Shown here piece after piece: positions 12,973 to 26,240 of a stretch of DNA of 64,000 nucleotides. The notes beneath the pieces are model-generated. The model had not been told where the DNA came from, did no database searches, and worked only from the letters and a program-made list of their open reading frames with translations. The stretch lies in assembly GCA_028551475.1 (NCBI GenBank), contig CM052357.1:19639931-19703930 (forward strand), written 5' to 3'. A program made the position numbers and the translations under genes. Numbering within the stretch: position 1 is the first letter of the stretch; every line of letters begins with the position of its first letter. The DNA is from Casuarina equisetifolia. Its lineage: Eukaryota; Streptophyta; Magnoliopsida; Fagales; Casuarinaceae.

Positions 12973-15900
12973 AGATCCCCTTGCAACCTAACTGATCAGG
13001 AAGAACAGTCAACTTGAACCTTAAAGAGCGAAAGCATGCTGTAGAGAGACCTTTGGTGAAGATGTCTGCAGTTTGGTCAGCAGAGGCAATGAACTGAATG
13101 TAAAGCTGACCACAGAGGAAGCGCTCTTGAATGAAGTGATAATTAATCTCAATATGTTTAGTGCAAGCATGAAAGACAAGATTAGCTGCCATGTAAAGAG
13201 TAGAGAGATTGTCACACTAGAGAGTTGGGGGATGGGGAGAAAGAACCCGAAGATCTCGAAGCAAATACTCAATCCAAATAAGCTCGGTGACAGTGTCAGC
13301 AAGACACTTATACTTGGCCTCGATGCTAGAGCGAGCAACGGTGTGTTACTTATAAGAGCTCTAAGAAATAAGATTCTGGCCAAGAAACATGCAGAAACCA
13401 CCAATAGAATGGTGATTGTCACGATCACCAACCCAACTCGCATAAGAAAAGGCATGAAGAGTGGTGGAAGGGCTGTGAGTGAGGCAGAGACCATGTTGAG
13501 GAGTATCAAGAAGGTACCAAAGAATCCGCTTCACAGCTTGCCAATGAAGAGTGGTTGGTGCATGAAGAAATTGACAGGCGGTATTAACGCCATAGGTAAT
13601 ATCCAAACAAGTGAAAGTCAAATACTATAAGGCAACAACCGTACTCTTATAGATAAGAGGATTTGGAAGAGGGTTGCCTGACCACTGAGAGAGGGGTTTT
13701 GTAGTGGTGTAGGAATGGGAACACCATGAGCATTGGTCATGTGGGCACAAGTGAGAATCTCAAGAGTAAACTTGGCCTGATGAAGAAAAAGACCATAAGG
13801 AATATGGAAAGCCTCAATGCTAAGAAAGTAGTGAAGAGAGCCTAAATCCTTAATGGCAAATTCCTTTTGTAGAGCTGCAAGAAGAGCATACATAGGGGCT
13901 TGGGGGGAGCCCGTAAGGAGAATATCATTAACATACACTAATAGGATAAAGTTGTAGTGAGTAGTGTGAAGAAGAAATAGAGAAGTGTCAACAGTGAAAG
14001 TGGAGAACCTAAAGGAAGTGAGGAAGGCATTAAGCCATTAATACTAAGCACGGAGGGCTTACTTCAGGCCGTACAAAGATCGACGGAGATGGCAGACATG
14101 CTGAAGTTGAGCCGGATCCAAGAAACAGGAGGGCTGAACCATATAAACCTCCTTTAGGAGAGTGCCATGTAGAAAAGCATTGGAGACATCGAGCTGGTGA
14201 AGGCTCCAACCACGTGAATAAGCCATGGCAATGACAGTGTGAATGGTGATCGGTTTGGCCATCGGACTAAAAGTCTCTATGTAGTCGATCCTAGGCTGCT
14301 GATGAAAGCCTTTAGCTACAAGGTGGGCTTTGTAGCATTCTAACGAGCCATCAAATTTGAGTTTGACTTTGTAGACCCATTTGCACCCAATGGGACAAGC
14401 ATAGGAGGGTAATGGGACAAGATCCCAAGTATGGTTCTAGAGAAGAGCAGTGTATTCAGTGGCCATGGCAGAACACCAATGAGGGTCACGAGAGGCCTGG
14501 GTAAAGGTAGTAGGTTCAGGAATGGGATGAGAGGAGGCAGTTAGGGCAAAGGTATGCTAACGGGTGAGGTGGCGATGGGTAATAGTGCCATCTCGCAACA
14601 CAAGTAACCATAGGATGGCAGGGGGTGGTAGGGGTAAGGGGGAAGAGAAGGGAGAAGAGTGAGTCACAGGTGGAGGCTCAACAGGAGAAGAGATAGAGGG
14701 GAGAGGTAAGGTAACAGGAGAGGGAGGGGGTGGGGAGGAGGAAGAGGGAGGGGAACAAGCATAGGAGAATTGAGACTCATCAAATAAAGCATTAGCGGCA
14801 ATATAAAAGCGACGAGTTTTAGGGCAATAGCAACGATAACCCTGATAACCAAGAGGATAACCAAGGAAGACATAGAGGTGAGAACAAGGAGCGAGCTTAT
14901 AAGGAGTATAAACATGAAAGTGAGGGAAGACAACACAATTGAAGACACGAAGGTGGGAGATATCAAGAAGGGTGCGAAAAAGAGTTTGCTAAGGAGAAAG
15001 ATGACCAAGAAAGATGACCAAGAATGGGAGTAGGAAGGCAATTAATGATGGAGACAGCAGTCTCAAAGGCAAACTCCCAGAATGGAAGGGGAACAGAAGA
15101 GTGAGTAAGAAAGGCAAGACCAATCTCAACAATGTGACGATGTTTCTGGTCAGTGGTGCCATTTTGAAAGGGAGAATAGGGACAGGAAATACGCTGATGA
15201 ATACCATGATGGGTGAGGAAAGCACGGGGCTCAGACGATAGAAACTCAAGAGCACCATCACACGAAATAGCACAAAGGGGCTGCTGAAGCTGAGTAGTGA
15301 CAAAGGAATGAAACGCGGTAAAAATGGAGGGAAAATAAGTGCGAGTAGTAAAAGGATAAAGCCATTTGAAGTGAGAAAAATCATCAATAAAATAAATATA
15401 GTATTTATATCCATTATGAGAGGTTATAGGAGCAGGGCCTCATACATCAAAATGCACCAGTTCAAGGGGATGGGAGGCCCGAGACTGGGTGAGGGGGTGG
15501 GGGTGGGGATGGCGATGGCGATGGCTCTTACTAAGAGCACATAAGGGAAGCAAGGAGCAAGTAAAAGTAGTGTTGTTAGAAGACAATAGACGAACGACAG
15601 TATCGGAGGAAGCATGACCGAGACGATGATGCCACAGGAGGAGGGATCTAGCAGTGGATGCAGAAAATGCCAAAGGAGCAGAAGCAAAAGTGGGAGGCGA
15701 AAGGTAATAGAGACCATGATCAAGGGTGCCTCAGAGTAGAATATGACCAGTGTGAAGAGAACTAGCAAGAAAGTAAAAATCATAAAACTAAAACATGCAA
15801 TGATTGTCATGAGCAAAGTGAGACACAGAGAGTAAATTATTGGTAATGCCAGGAACAACAAGAATATCAGTTAAGCAAAAAAAAGGAAAATGAGGAGACT

Positions 15901-17611
15901 GAAAAATACTAATGTGAGTGATGGGAAGAGACATGCCATCACCCACAGTGACCTACTAGGTACTAGTGTAAGGAGTGGCGGTGGTGAGAACGGCAAGATT
16001 ATCGGTGACATGGTGAGTGGCACCAAAATCAACAAACTAGGAGGTTGCATCAAAGGTAAAGGGAGGGGGGTGAGGGGAAATGGGCTTAAAGCGGGAGGAA
16101 GATGGGAATATTAGGCTTGAGGTGAAGGGCCAAAGGAAGGCTGTGAGGAAAGGGAAATAGTGGGCTAATACATGTATTAAGGGCTGGGCTGGAAAATGGG
16201 CCGAGAGAGGCAGTGTGGGCCTAGGTCGGATGGGAATTATAGAGAGATGGGCTGGTGGGTGGGCCAAGGAGGGAGGGACCCAGAGAGGCCATGTAGGACT
16301 GGGCTAGGCCAGTAATATAAATGGATTGGGGTCTGGGGTAGGTGGGTTGGGCCAAAGGGAAGGAGGGAGGTTGGGCCACAGATGGGTGAAGAGGGTGGTC
16401 CTAGGGAGTAGGTAAGGCCAGGGCCTGTTGGGTGGAATACCGATAGTTGCAAGTGGTGGCATAGTGGCCCCACCTGTGACATATTTGGTAGTAAGGGGGC
16501 GCCATTTGCCACGACCGCCGGCCGTCGGTGACGGCGGTGCCGAAAAAGGACCGACTGGCAACGAAGGGGGGTTGGGCAATATTAGGGGTGAGGAAGCGGG
16601 TGGAGCGGCGCGTGGAGGCCATGACAGGGTAGAAATTGTCCAAACTAGAAAGGCAGAATCATATCCAGGTTGAGCTACGAATGCCGCTAGTGCCGCTAGA
16701 GGGGGGGCCACCGCTACATTACGGGTGGAGACGTGGACCATGGACTCGTGCAATAGCAAGAGCCCGTGTAGATCCTTACGTGACATTAGGGAGATGTGGG
16801 AGCTGACGGATATCGTGATAGCCAGCAAGTGAAACTCTGGCCCTAACCTACGAAACATGTGCATGTGGTAGTTGCTATCGTGTAGGGTTCTCCGATAAGG
16901 GCCAGTTGATCCGCAATATGGGTCACTTGTTAGGGAAATTTAGCCATGGTTCGACCACCACGGTGCATAGATTGGAGTTCCATGTGGAGGGAGGCGGTGC
17001 GAGCTGTGGATTGAGCAGCAAAGGTTGTAGTCAGGTAATGCCAGATCGTGGTGGATGATCGAAAAGTGGTGAGCTGGGCAACCATGGGCGGCGTCGAAGT
17101 GGTCAACAACCAACCCATGGCGGTGTGGTCGCGAATGCACCACTGCGTGTGAGTGGGGTTGGGGGTTTAGGTCGGGAAAGAGAACTTTGGGAGGAGGTAG
17201 TCGAGGCAGTGGTGGTGTGGGGAGCAAGGAGGTGCGTCGGGGGTTCCGGTTTGGACCCATTCACGATGGGTAGAAGTTGTGCCGCATTGAGGAAAGGCTC
17301 GATCATGGTGCGCCAGATTAGGTAATTACTGCCACTGAGACGTTCCGACAGCGATGGAAAGGGGAGGACGATGGGAGGAAGGCCGGCGGAGGGGGGAGGA
17401 TCTGGGCTGGTGGTAAAGGATGAAGTTGACATTGGGCCAAGCCAAAAAAGGGGGAAAAGGGGCCGAGTTGTGAGGAAAAATGGGTGATAGAGAGAGGCCC
17501 AAACCAAGAGGAAATGGGCTGTAGGAAGGTAGCAAAGGGGGAAAAGGAGGTGAGGAAAAAATCGTTCAAAAGGATTGAATGGCCTACGCCAAAATAGGCT
17601 CGACACCAAGT

Positions 17612-17828
17612 TGAAAGTAGAGGTTTATAACCGAAAAGGCTTACCGAAACAGTAACAAGTGAGGAAGAAGAAAGGTAGGTGAAGAAAACATATGTTCCGT
17701 ATATTTCCCATTAATGGTATTGTGCAGTGTGTACAATATAAACACATAAGTATATACATAAGAGGGTACACTTATGACGATATAAGGTACTCAAGTGACT
17801 GACAAGCTTAATGTAGATGTAGGTGTCA
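17612..17828 (-). repeat. 5' LTR of the intronic Copia element
   Basis: Partner of 12752-12972. On the element's own strand it is followed by a primer-binding-like sequence at about 17598-17610. It contains the AT-rich 'gtacaatataaacac' stretch typical of a small LTR promoter region. Confidence 0.85.
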
Positions 17829-17831
17829 ACA

Positions 17832-18555
17832 TTTTTGTTAATCTAATGAAGTATCTCAAGTCATTTAGACGACAGTTTCTTGTTCTATTTAATCACTTTT
17901 GGACAATAGCAAATCATTAAGATGTTAAGATACTGATTGAGGTCTTAAATGCTTACTTTTGCCCATGTTAACACATTACCCTTTTCATTTGTATGAAATC
18001 CAAGATTATTGGAACATATAGCTCTCATTACTCTTAGCTAAACCGAAGTAAAAGTTAAGTGGTAAGCACCGTGTTGGCTTGCATCTTCTGCCATCTTCTA
18101 GCTTTAAGTTATGATCATTTCTTTATGAGAACCTAGTTTGTCATTACAAACTTGCCTTGTTTGGACTAGATGTTTCACTACATTGTATCAAAAGGAATGC
18201 AAAACCTTTTAATGTAAAAAATCATGCCTATTATAATGAGTGATACTTATTGTACAAAAAACTACATGTCAAGTTTGTTTTTGCTGCTTTTAATCCGATG
18301 TCAACAGCTTATGAGCCTTGATTCTGAACCATTCTGAGCTTTATGAACTGACATAAATTTTTTTAATTATTTGTTTAGAGTTTTTTATTGTTTGATTGAG
18401 CTGCCTAAAGTATGTTTACAGTGGCAGTGGTTATGTATAGTGCCCCGCCACACCGCCCGCCACACACACATGCACAAAAAAAAAAGAGTACGATCAAAAC
18501 TAGTCTACCTTTCCTTCTGCTGATCAATTTATATGCAATAACAACAACTAAAAAG
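17832..18555 (+). other. Rest of the interrupted intron of receptor A
   Basis: AT-rich sequence between the right LTR and the glycine-loop exon (starts near 18556). Apart from a short C-rich 'ccgccacaccgcccgcc' patch near 18443, nothing stands out. I see no coding sequence. Confidence 0.6.
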
Positions 18556-20024
18556 TTTAAACAATCCATTTAGAGATGTTGAAGAAGAACCTCTGGAGGA
18601 AGACCTCGAGTTACTTCTTTTTGATATGGAGACTATTTCTACTGCCACTGACATGTTCTTGTTCAAAAATAAGATTGGAGAGGGTGGCTTTGGTATTGTC
18701 TACAAGGTAATCATCCTAAGACAATAAAATTACATTAATGGAGAAACCATCGAAACAAAATTTCATTTGGAAAAAATAAGATGTGTTCCTTGTCTATAAT
18801 AGGATTGATAATGTTTAATATGATGGTTTTCATAGGGTGTATTACCAGCTAGCCAAGAAATTGTAGTTAAAAGACTCTCTCAAAGTTTTGGACAAGGCCT
18901 TAGAAAGTTCAAGAATGAAGTTATTTTAATTGCAAAACTTCAACATTGTAATCTTGTCAAGCTGTTGGGGTGTTGTACTTGGGGGGAAGAAAGAATGCTT
19001 ATATATGAGTACCTTCCCAAAAAAAGCTTTGACCACTTCCTCTTTGGTTTGAGCATTTAACACATTTCTTTCTTTTTTGTTAATTGAATGCATTGAATAT
19101 TAGTTTGTATAAGAGGCTTAACATTCTTGTATATTTGTTTCTTCCAAATCAAAATAGAAAGAAGTTGCTAGGTTGGAAGAAATGTTTTTACATTATTATG
19201 GGAATAGAAAGGGGACTTCCTTATCTTCATCTAGACTCCAAACTGAGAATCATACATATGGATCTTAAAGCAAGCAACATGTTACTAGATAGTGAGATGG
19301 AGCCTAAAATTTCAGACTTTGGCATAGCAAGAATTTTTGGAAGAGAACAAATTCAAGAAATTACCAATAGAGTAATTGGAACTTAGTAAGTTTTTTATAA
19401 ATTATTTTGAACAAATTTTTGCTACTTGAAAATGCTAAAATTCTTGTATTGGCATATAGTGGTTATATAACCCTAGGATATGCAATGAGTGGATACTTTT
19501 CAGTGAAATCATATGTTTTCAGCTTTGGTGTGTTGGTGTTAGAAATCATAAGCGGTAAGAAAAAATAGGGGTTTTACCATCTTGAGCATGACCTCATCCT
19601 TTTGGGACAAGTAAGAACACAAACTAACATACTAACCCAGATTTGTTAGTTCCAAATTGTCAATTTTCATGCTGCATTTGGTTAGAATAATAAAGATGAT
19701 CGATGATTGTTTCAGACATGGAAATTGTGGAATGAGGATCGGCCCTTGGAACTCGTGGATGCACTCATGGAGGAATCATATTCTGCAGACGAAGTGATAA
19801 GATGTATGCAAGTCGATCTTTTGTGTGTGCAGCTACGAGCGGAAGATGTACCAACCATGTCATCCGTGTTATTTATGTTGGCAAATGAGACTGCGGTGGT
19901 GCCCCAGCCGAAGGAACCTGGTTTCTTCACTGAAGCTTCCTTTTTGGTAATGGACACATCATCTAGTGTAAAAGATCCTCGAGCTTCTAATGAGTTAACT
20001 GTCACAATGCTAGATGGAAGATAA

Positions 20025-20809
20025 AATGCATTGGTTTACAGATAGAATCAGGTTATACGAGTCTCCACGATGGAGTTAAAGTAAATACACCATAGTTTCC
20101 ATGATTCGTTGATGATATCACAGACAGAAAGAACGTTGACAGGTATGGAAGTTCTAGATTGGATCACACAACGTTGTCTTCTTGTTTCATATAACATTGG
20201 CTTCATATATGTGTTCAGTAGAATTTGAACTACACTGAAATTGAGGTCGAAGCATAGTACCTGAGAATGTACAGCAGGCAAGGAGTGGCTTCAATTTATC
20301 TCTGTTTCTTCCTCTGTCATCTCTGAAACCTTCAAGTGATAATGCCGTAGGAACTCTAATTTCCATGCCTGAAACAATTCTCTCCTTTTGCAGGTGTAAC
20401 CCTTTTTCAGTCTTAATGCAATATAAATCTTTGTTCCCTCGCCCACCTTAGCTTGTCTCACTGGTAAGAGTTGGTTGATTCATATTTGGTAACAAAAACT
20501 AGTCAAAATCAATAACCAAGAGTCTTATTTGTTCTCAACACAAAATCAATATTTTATAACAAATTCAAAGACTTGTAAGCAGAACTCCATAAATTTGCCT
20601 GCTAAGAAGAAGGGACCGCTGTTTTTGCTTCGTACCCACGGCATTGACTTCATGGTACATATATTTCCTGCTGGTATAATTGTCATGATAGTGTGCTTTG
20701 TCTTCACATTCAAGGAGTCAACTTTCTGTCGCGTATTTCATCATCTCTGTTGATTGATGGATAAATACGAACGTAAGCGTATTTGAGTTATTCTGATTAA
20801 GGGAAAGTC
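20025..20809. other. Spacer between receptors A and B
   Basis: This holds the A 3' end and the B promoter and leader. A weak TATA-like ATAAATA lies at 20761-20767, 43 bases before the B start codon, probably too close for a normal leader. Short open frames here have no family signature. Confidence 0.5.
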
Positions 20810-23800
20810 ATGAAGTTCCTTCCTTCCCTTTTCTTCTGCTTCACTTCTATTTCCGTTTGCAAAGCCTCCCTGGCATTAGACACTTTAGCTCCAAACCAAA
20901 CTCTAAAAGACAATGATCAAACTCTAGTTTCCACGGGCGAAGCATTCGAATTAGGCTTCTTTAGTCCCTGGAATTCCAGCAACCGGTACGCTGGAATATG
21001 GTTCAAGAAGGTCCCACAAAAAACAGTTGTTTGGGTTGCCAACAGAGACAGCCCTCTGACGGACTTTTCCGGTGTCCTCACCGTTACTTCCACCGGCAAC
21101 ATAGTCATCCTCAACAGCAGTTCCAACACTCCCATCTGGTCTTCCAACACATCAGCAAGTCGTCCAATCTTGCAGCTCTTAGACACAGGAAACCTTGTGC
21201 TTAGAGCTGGTGCCGAAGGAAGCTACACATGGCAGAGTTTTGATCACCCACACGATACCTTGCTGCCAGGTATGAAGCTTGGATGGAACCTTATGACAAA
21301 CCAGAGCTGGTTCCTCACCGCATGGAAGAGTCTTCAAGATCCATCAACAGGAGACTTCACCTACAAAGTAGACCCTCGCGGGCTTCCACAGCTCGTTCTT
21401 CACAAAGGAAGTGCGATACAATATAGAAGCGGGCCTTGGGATGGTGTTCGTTTTGGTGGGGATCCTAAGCTCCAAGATGGTGCGGTCTTTAGACCTGCCT
21501 TCGTTTACAACACAACTGATGTCTACTATACCTTCCAGAACAGTGATACTTCTATAATCTCGAGGTTCGTGGTGAACCAGTCGGGCTCGATTCAGCACCA
21601 TACATGGAACGAGCGTGGCGAGTGGGTGAATATCTTAATTATTCAGAGAGATCGATGCGATACATATGCAAACTGTGGTCCTTATGGCCTTTGCAACATT
21701 AACAAGGTCCCCATTTGCTTTTGTCCTACCGGGTTCACTCCAAAACAACCACAATACTGGAACCTGTTTGAATGGTCTGATGGCTGCGTCAGAAAGACGC
21801 CGTTAAACTGTAGTGCAAACGAGGGGTTCAGGAAGTTTTCGAGTTTGAAATTGCCAGATAATTCACAGGTTTTGGAGGCGGGGAGGCTTATGAGCTTGGA
21901 GGAGTGCAAGGTAGCCTGCTTGAGGAACTGTTCGTGTGTAGCTTATGCTAGAACTGATGCGAGCGGCTGCGTGGTCTGGTCTGTGGACTTGCTGGATGTC
22001 AGAGAGTTCAGCGAAACTGGGCAAGATTTGTATATCAGAATGGCTGCTTCTGAATTTGGTAAGACCTTACTGTTAATCTAACTCTTCATTTCTGCTGAAT
22101 TCTGAATGCACGTTTTAGCACTCCTTTAGAATTGAATGATGCAATACGGTGTTAGACAGGATAGCACATTTACTCCTCTTCCATTTTGTGTCCATCTCAT
22201 ATGATCGATTTGCGTTCAAAAGGACTAGAAATATGTTTGATAGTTCCAGGGAAGCTGATAGTGAGGGCAGAGCTTCACCTTCTGTTGAAGTTACTTGCTA
22301 GAGAAAATATTTGGCGAATGCCCAAGGGCTACATCACTTGTGGTGGGAGTAGGTGCGGAAAATGGATTGCCATGGTCGTCTGATTCTTCTTTTATTGCCT
22401 TTTTGCTTTTGTTTACAACTTTTGTGCCCAAAAAATGGGATGTTATTTGTTGATTTTTTGGCTTCTTTTCTTGTGGATGCTTAAAGGGTCCAATAAGAAC
22501 AACACGCGAACGGTGGTGATCGTCTCTGTATCAGTAGTTTCGGTGGTTGTTATGCTGGTTGCCGCTAGCTGGGTTTTCCTATGGAAGAGGAACTTCCGCA
22601 GAAGCAAAGGTAAATTATGTTAAGAAATTCTTTGAATATCAGTGCACACCCTTTTCTATGAAGAAAACATTAATTGAAGAAACCGATGGCAACCCACCAA
22701 CTACCCAGGTGGCGCTATCATAGACTTGGAATTACTCTCTGGAAAAAAATTCAACGCTAAGCTTCTCCTTTGTGTCCTCCTCTATAATTTTGTGAACCAT
22801 TGGCTCTTGTTTTATTGAGACAATGACTTTATTTGCGTTTTGGGCACAAGTGTCCGGTGAGAAAACGGAGGGTCATGTGGGTCGTGCCTCCATTACTTTG
22901 CCAAAGGATGTCATGTGGGTCGTGCCAAAAGATGTTCTCGTCTTTGTCTTTCTTTGGTGGGGGTCCTTTTATTCTCATCTGAGTTTTTCTTTGCTAGAGT
23001 CCTGCCTTTCGTGGAAAGTAAGAAACATCATTGAAGGCAGTAGACTTGTTCTTTCGCCAACAATCACGTCGTAGTCTCCCTAGGTTGAGGGTGGTGTAGT
23101 CTCCTTTTGGAACTAGACTGAATTCGAGCATAAAGTTCTTGGTTCGAGCACCTGATTTTGGCTGACAAATAATAGAACTTTCTGACATGAGTGCATTCTA
23201 TAGTCGGTATTCTAGTGTGACAATACATAATGAAGTATGTGTGTCTGTACATCTGCTTTGTTACCCATTTTCTGCAAAACTGGGGAAATGAGAACATCAG
23301 AACTGAAGGATGGTGCATTAAGATGCTTTTCTTGTTTATTTTATATTCTCACTTCTCTACATTATGCTGTGGATTTCTTATTCTACGTAATTCTTATTTT
23401 AAACACTATCAGCCGTTATCTTAATTGGGAAAGAAAAAAGCTATTCTGATAGTTTCCTGGCTTATTCCTTTGTATCTGTATCAAAGAAAGTCCGATTTGT
23501 TGTACATTTGACCTGTATCAAAGAAAAAAGTTACTCCTGATACATCAGGTGACGCATATCTATCTATTCATACATTCACGAACTTTTACCATGAATGAAA
23601 GAAAACTGTAATCGTAGTATGTAATCAAACATCTTCAATCAATTCGCAAGTGTTAGCAATCTTCTCCACAAGTGCATTTTCCCACTGTTTTCCTCGATTG
23701 ACAGTTCAGCAGCCGAGCGTGAACGACCCAAATGAAGATGACAAGCCAAGTGCTGAGGAGGATGACATAGAGCTGCCTCTTTTTGATTTCCATACTATTG

Positions 23801-25171
23801 CATCTGCTACAAACAACTTTTCTTTCACAAATAAGATCGGTGAAGGAGGCTATGGTCCCGTTTACAAGGTAATTTCATTAGTAAATTTACGAACTCGCTC
23901 GTCTTGATGAGCTGCACACACCTACATTCCCTGTTGGCTGAATTCCATCCTTGAATATCTACAGGGTACGCTCTCAACTGGGCAACAAATAGCCGTGAAG
24001 AGGCTCTCCAAATATTCAAGACAAGGCCTAGTAGAGTTCAAGAATGAGGTTAACTTGATCGCAAAACTTCAGCACCGAAATCTCGTTAGGCTCTTGGGAT
24101 GTTGCATTCAGGGACAAGATAAGATGTTGATCTATGAATTCGTCCATAATAGAAGTCTAAATTTATATATATTCGGTTCGGCACTCTTTAACCTCTTCAA
24201 TTCTCTGATACCTTGTGCATTAAACATAGCAGAACTAATTTTATGCATATTGGACCAGAGCAAATAAGAGGTTCTGCACTTAATTGGGGGAAGCGTTTTA
24301 ACATTATTATAGGAATTGCTCGAGGACTTCTTTATCTTCACCGTGATTCAAGGCTAAGAATCATTCATAGAGATCTTAAAGCTAGTAATGTTCTCCTAGA
24401 TAGTGATTTGAATCCCAAGATATCGGACTTTGGCTTGGCAAGATCGTTTGGAAACGACCAAATTGAAGTGAATACAACTAGGGTCATTGGCACATAGTAT
24501 GTATAACAAAAGTATCTCCCTCTTTTTGTCTTTTTACCTTTCTCTTGGTTTCAAATATTAGACCTTATGCCAATTTGTTTCATTTTGTTGGTTGCTTAAA
24601 GTGGTTATATGCCTCCGGAATACGCATTAGAAGGACTCTTTTCTGTGAAGTCTGATGTCTTTAGCTTTGGTGTACTCGTTTTGGAGATAGTAAGTGGAAT
24701 GAAGAATAGAGGATTTTACCATCCTGATCATGACTACAACCTTTTAGGACATGTGAGTTTGGAGAAGAAAATTCTTTCTCTTGCTTTATAGACTTGTTTT
24801 ATATATTAGAATTGTTTTTTTGTCTACCATATTGAATTTCTTAGTTTGGGTTTCTCTAGGCATGGAACCTATGGAACGAAGGCAGGATCATGGAACTAAT
24901 GGATCCTTTGATGGAGAAGCCGGTTTCTGAATCAGAAATCTTACGAAGTATTCAAGTCGGCCTGCTGTGTGTTCAACAGCGCCCTGAAGACAGGCCTACA
25001 ATGTCCTCTGTTCTTTTGATGTTAGACAGCGAGGATGCTTTGTTACCCCAACCTCAACAACCTGGATTTTACGCAGAAAGGTTTCTCATGGTGGAGGCTG
25101 GCTCCTCACCAAGAGGGAAATACCCAATTGCTACGAATGAAGTAACCATAACAATGTTAGAGGGTAGATAG
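20810..25171 (+). CDS. Receptor B: G-type lectin S-receptor-like Ser/Thr kinase, intact
   Basis: Seven exons join without a stop: 20810-22058, 22487-22609, 23705-23868, 23965-24175, 24259-24496, 24602-24752, 24860-25171; 2448 bases, 815 aa, normal for the family. Signal peptide about 1-20, B-lectin domain ([28 protein letters not shown]), S-locus glycoprotein domain (YRSGPWDG), EGF ([13 protein letters not shown]), PAN ([17 protein letters not shown]) to about residue 413, membrane helix about 426-449. Kinase: [10 protein letters not shown] 503-512, AVKRL lysine 524, HRDLKASN with Asp621, DFG Asp639, PPE 666-668, family tail ending TITMLEGR. All catalytic residues are present. It should phosphorylate Ser/Thr at the plasma membrane; ligand unknown. 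Intron 2 is long (1095 bases) and holds a repeated 'gtcatgtgggtcgtgcc'. Related in plan to Arabidopsis SD1-type receptors; no one-to-one orthologue claimed. Confidence 0.93.
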
Positions 25172-26240
25172 GATGAGAAATTAACGTTTGGTGCATATTT
25201 TTCCAAAGCATTTGCAGCTCTCTATATTCAATCTTCTGCTCCAGCTTTGAGATTGTATTTTCGTTGAGATCCAGTGTCTCATATTTTCTATATACTTATC
25301 TCTGGCCTATTATGTTCCTTGCTTACAAACTGGTTTTATGTTAACTCATGTTTTCGGCAGACTAGGTTAAAGTCCCTAAACTCGCATAATTACATTCTCT
25401 TCTCAGTAACTGCTATCCGATTATTCAAAAGCGACTTTAAATCGTTTAAGCCAAATGGGCATGCACAGAAAGTAAGCCTTAGAGAAGTCCCTCTAGGACT
25501 GTCCCAACCGATATTACTGTCTTATTCTGTATCCATGGAGTATACTTGCTTTTGTTGAATATATACATACGTGTAGTTAAGTACATAAATGTCAAGGTTC
25601 ACATTACAAACACATCTGTTGAATGATTTATATACTATACTTAAGCTTTTGTGTTGAAAAATGTCTCAACAGGTTTTGTCATTCTATAATCTCGAAAGAA
25701 TTCTAATACCAATGCATACTGACGCCATTGATTGTAAGAATGATGTCATCTACAACAACACTGGTGAAACTTGATAGTTGATTAGGATCATTATATTTGC
25801 TTCTGGTTTATTGGACAAAGGACAACCACCAACCACCAACGACTTCAGAGTCATTAAATTAGGAAAGGGAGATGGTTCACATTTTCAAATAATGATCCTT
25901 CGATGCTCAACAAAGATTTCTACGGGTAGCATCATGTTGTTAACTTTTGACACAAGTATCGGTTTGCTCAGGAGATTAATGAGAAAGAAACATAGCATTT
26001 TACATGCACTGAACTTGGAAAAGTAAATATCTTATCGGTATTCAAAGGGGGTATAGAGTTCATTGGTTATAACATTTCAGAAGATGGAAGCTGGGCCCAA
26101 GAGATGCAACCACTCCCTATTTGACGAAATCTTTTGCCTTCTGATTCAGGTCAGTTACGTGCTTTTAAGTCTTCTATTTCACGCTAGGAAGTTAAGGACC
26201 TTTTTTATTTCGGCCAAGAAAATGAAAGATTAGGAAACTT
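25172..26240. other. Spacer between receptors B and C
   Basis: Non-coding by my reading. An 82-codon plus frame (25778-26026) shows no known domain. It should contain the C promoter. Confidence 0.5.

Larger units (their letters stand above)
12752..17831 (-). mobile_element. Copia LTR retrotransposon inside an intron of receptor A
   Basis: Direct repeats of about 220 bases bound the element (12752-12972 and 17612-17828). A Met-tRNA-like primer site (ttggtgtcgagcc on the minus strand) lies next to the right LTR. Parts in minus-strand order: gag near 17300-16400, with LSGSNYLIW and a CHRWGHYATTC zinc knuckle; GAG-pre-integrase near 15670-15440 (LLWHHRLGHAS); integrase near 15400-14900; reverse transcriptase near 14260-13620 (LDVSNAFLHG, RRSLYGLK, DLGSLHYFL); RNase H to about 12935. 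It is broken, with roughly five to ten breaks. The LTRs differ at about 22 of 217 sites by hand count (near 10%), suggesting an age of several million years or more. It is visibly GC-richer than its surroundings. No clean target-site duplication was found. Confidence 0.9.
11109..20024 (+). pseudogene. Receptor A: dead S-domain receptor kinase split by a Copia insertion
   Basis: Exon 1 (11109 to about 12340) still shows the family plan: signal-like start MGFSLFLALGCIW, lectin pieces ([33 protein letters not shown]), an EGF piece (CDKYDSCGPNGNC) and a PAN domain open over 12052-12342. It carries about nine in-frame stops (LF*DS, G*RF, VL*IAN and others) and at least two frameshifts. Exon 2, with a membrane helix, lies near 12572-12709. 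After the retroelement come the kinase exons: 18556-18706 ([10 protein letters not shown]), 18836-19046 (VVKRL lysine), about 19155-19385 (catalytic loop HMD instead of HRD; DFG kept), 19460-19610 (APE region decayed to ITLGYA, one stop) and 19716-20024, ending TVTMLDGR. The kinase half has fewer lesions than the ectodomain half. A full receptor product is not expected. It lies head-to-tail with receptor B. Confidence 0.9.

Noticed and set aside
13073-13630. 185-codon plus-strand open frame
   Set aside because: It is antisense to the RNase H and RT part of the minus-strand Copia element, and its composition follows from that.
16304-17609. Several Pro-rich minus-strand and Gly-rich plus-strand frames
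   Set aside because: They are overlapping frames of the GC-rich gag region of the Copia element, not host genes.
25778-26026. 82-codon plus-strand frame between B and C
   Set aside because: No domain and no splice-partner context.
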